A stretch of DNA of 63,087 bases from Promethearchaeota archaeon (lineage in GTDB: Archaea; Asgardarchaeota; Lokiarchaeia; Sigynarchaeales; SOKP01). The notes under the pieces were generated by a model, which worked only from the letters and a program-made list of their open reading frames with translations, was not told where the DNA came from and made no database searches. The DNA lies in NCBI GenBank assembly GCA_019058515.1, contig JAHPYY010000185.1, forward strand, positions 1-63,087, in the 5' to 3' direction. This document shows, piece by piece, positions 61,993 through 63,087 of the stretch (positions are counted from its first letter, which is position 1; each line of letters begins with the position of its first letter). Position numbers and translations under genes: made by a program.

Positions 61993-63087
61993 ATGAGAAA
62001 GCAATATAAGTCAATTTCAATAATCCTAGTTCTCGCTATAAGTTTAGTTGGTGCATATCTTTCAGCATTCTTCCTAGTTTCTACCGCATCCAATGTTCCT
62101 GATCTTGAACCGTTAAAATACGGTCCAGAATTAAGGAAAAGCTTCTTACCAATCCACGATGAACGAGCGGGAGGAGAAACGCTAAAAACCGCTCACGATG
62201 GTGTGTATTGGGAGGTTGGTGATGTACTCGATTGGATAATATTGGATGATTATCAAGGGTATTATACCTTTGACTATTTCGAATTAAGGGCAATGAACGA
62301 CTTAACAGAAATTTGGGTACAGCTTGACCGAAGCTATCAAGATGGAGATCCAAGAAACGATCCTACTTATCAAGATGCTGAAGGTCGTTATCACTACCCT
62401 GAAGTTACGGATGCCCAAGTGGAATATCTTTTAAACGAGTATACTTTCAACATTTTTGACAAGGACACGGATTACTACGGTATGCCTGATAATCACGATG
62501 GAAGCTATGCGTTTTGGCCAGATTACGCAGGTTCAGATCGAAATGTAATATTAGTCTCAAATGTCCGTGATGAAGCATATTACGATATAACATATCCTTA
62601 TTACATTGCAGGCTTTTATTCACCAACAATTGAGTACTATCTTGATAGAAATGTCATTTCCATCGATAGTCATCAATGGTATAGAAGGATTGGTCCTGAA
62701 GGCTATGTATGGCACTCAGAAATACTTGATATAGATTATCCTCCGGTTGATCGTCCAAACCTTTACGAGGGTACAATTGCGCACGAATATCAGCACTTAA
62801 TTCACGACGATTACAATCCAGATTCGCCATCTTTTATGAATGAAGCGTGTTCCATGTATGCAGAGCTATTATGTGATTACCCCATCGACTGGGGATCGAT
62901 CGACAGCTTTTTGTTTACTCCAGACAATTCTTTGACTCAATGGAGTGATCAAGGAAATATCAACATATTAGCAGATTACGGTTCATCGTTCCTCTGGGGT
63001 GTATATCTTAACGATCAATTTGATCCTTACTTCTTGGGTCAATACACCCAGGGAGGTATTCCAGGAATCGTGGGTGTTGAAGAATTA
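61993..63087 (+). CDS. Secreted zinc metallopeptidase (M6/immune-inhibitor-A-like), 3' end beyond the window
   Basis: Starts at ATG 61993 and stays open to the last base, giving 365 residues without a stop, so the C-terminus is missing from the window. A signal peptide (basic MRKQYK, then a hydrophobic run about 8-32) directs it out of the cell. The zinc site HEYQH (H264-E265-x-x-H268) and the downstream NEACSMYAE (probable third ligand Glu, 20 residues after) fit gluzincin-like extracellular peptidases of the M6 or M30 type. Regions between are rich in Asp/Tyr. It is preceded by about 300 bases without genes. Substrate unknown. Confidence 0.78.
   Translation, partial: MRKQYKSISIILVLAISLVGAYLSAFFLVSTASNVPDLEPLKYGPELRKSFLPIHDERAGGETLKTAHDGVYWEVGDVLDWIILDDYQGYYTFDYFELRAMNDLTEIWVQLDRSYQDGDPRNDPTYQDAEGRYHYPEVTDAQVEYLLNEYTFNIFDKDTDYYGMPDNHDGSYAFWPDYAGSDRNVILVSNVRDEAYYDITYPYYIAGFYSPTIEYYLDRNVISIDSHQWYRRIGPEGYVWHSEILDIDYPPVDRPNLYEGTIAHEYQHLIHDDYNPDSPSFMNEACSMYAELLCDYPIDWGSIDSFLFTPDNSLTQWSDQGNINILADYGSSFLWGVYLNDQFDPYFLGQYTQGGIPGIVGVEEL

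Overview
The window reads as a piece of an AT-rich archaeal chromosome, most likely from an Asgard (Promethearchaeota/Lokiarchaeia-type) archaeon. The archaeal side is shown by an Ogg2-type DNA glycosylase, a ribosomal protein eL13 gene, MtrH, UPF0147 and an archaeosortase. The Asgard side is shown by four small GTPases, several of them fused to longin-like and roadblock-like domains, together with separate longin-like and zinc-ribbon/roadblock proteins. No tRNA, rRNA, CRISPR array or transposase was seen.

Layout. 0-9 kb: Ogg2 glycosylase, PfkB kinase, a very large receptor-like surface protein (extracellular tandem repeats, one membrane helix, cytosolic longin-like tail) and a YkgJ-type cysteine-cluster protein. 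9-13.6 kb: a helical protein, a Trm9-like methyltransferase, an eL13 protein with a helix-hairpin-helix tail and a longin-like/winged-helix protein. 13.6-25 kb: the GTPase neighbourhood. It holds two longin-GTPase-roadblock proteins, a Rag-like GTPase-roadblock protein directly upstream of a zinc-ribbon/roadblock protein, a secreted transglutaminase, an NrdD-like protein with no visible glycyl-radical site, a nuclease-fold protein, a LOG-like protein and an AIR-synthase-like protein. 25-28.4 kb: orphan MtrH, a membrane-anchored sugar dehydrogenase read from an apparent CTG start, and an archaeosortase.

28.4-34 kb is a rearranged region: three tandem copies of a CPBP membrane protease unit (about 1.32 kb each), beside a segment carrying a frameshifted flavodoxin-like reductase and a truncated alpha/beta hydrolase. 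34-39.7 kb holds an epimerase, an ATC-hydrolase-like protein, an O-methyltransferase, a membrane protein with an in-frame TGA, and an 860-residue SIR2-like protein with a long helical tail. 39.7-51.1 kb is catabolic and rich in damaged genes: BKACE and acyl-CoA synthetase remnants, succinyl-CoA synthetase (beta subunit apparently starting at ATA), a ferredoxin-domain protein cut by TAG, a RidA gene with two in-frame stops, Gfo/Idh/MocA, GH4, an SDR and a frameshifted DegT aminotransferase. 51.3-63 kb holds a second YkgJ protein, a macro-domain protein, a PEP-synthase-like enzyme with a C-terminal extension, UPF0147, a longin-Rab-like GTPase, a nitroreductase, an AbgB-like amidohydrolase, a surface protein with four beta-sandwich repeats, and a secreted metallopeptidase that runs off the end.

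The most interesting theme is the GTPase/longin/roadblock set. One N-terminal longin-like domain appears to be shared by GTPases of two different subfamilies. One GTPase has Rag-type features (HKxD in place of NKxD, plus a C-terminal roadblock-like domain) and sits next to a separate roadblock protein. This resembles, in compact form, the eukaryotic Rag-Ragulator and SR-alpha/SR-beta arrangements. Function is inferred from sequence only.
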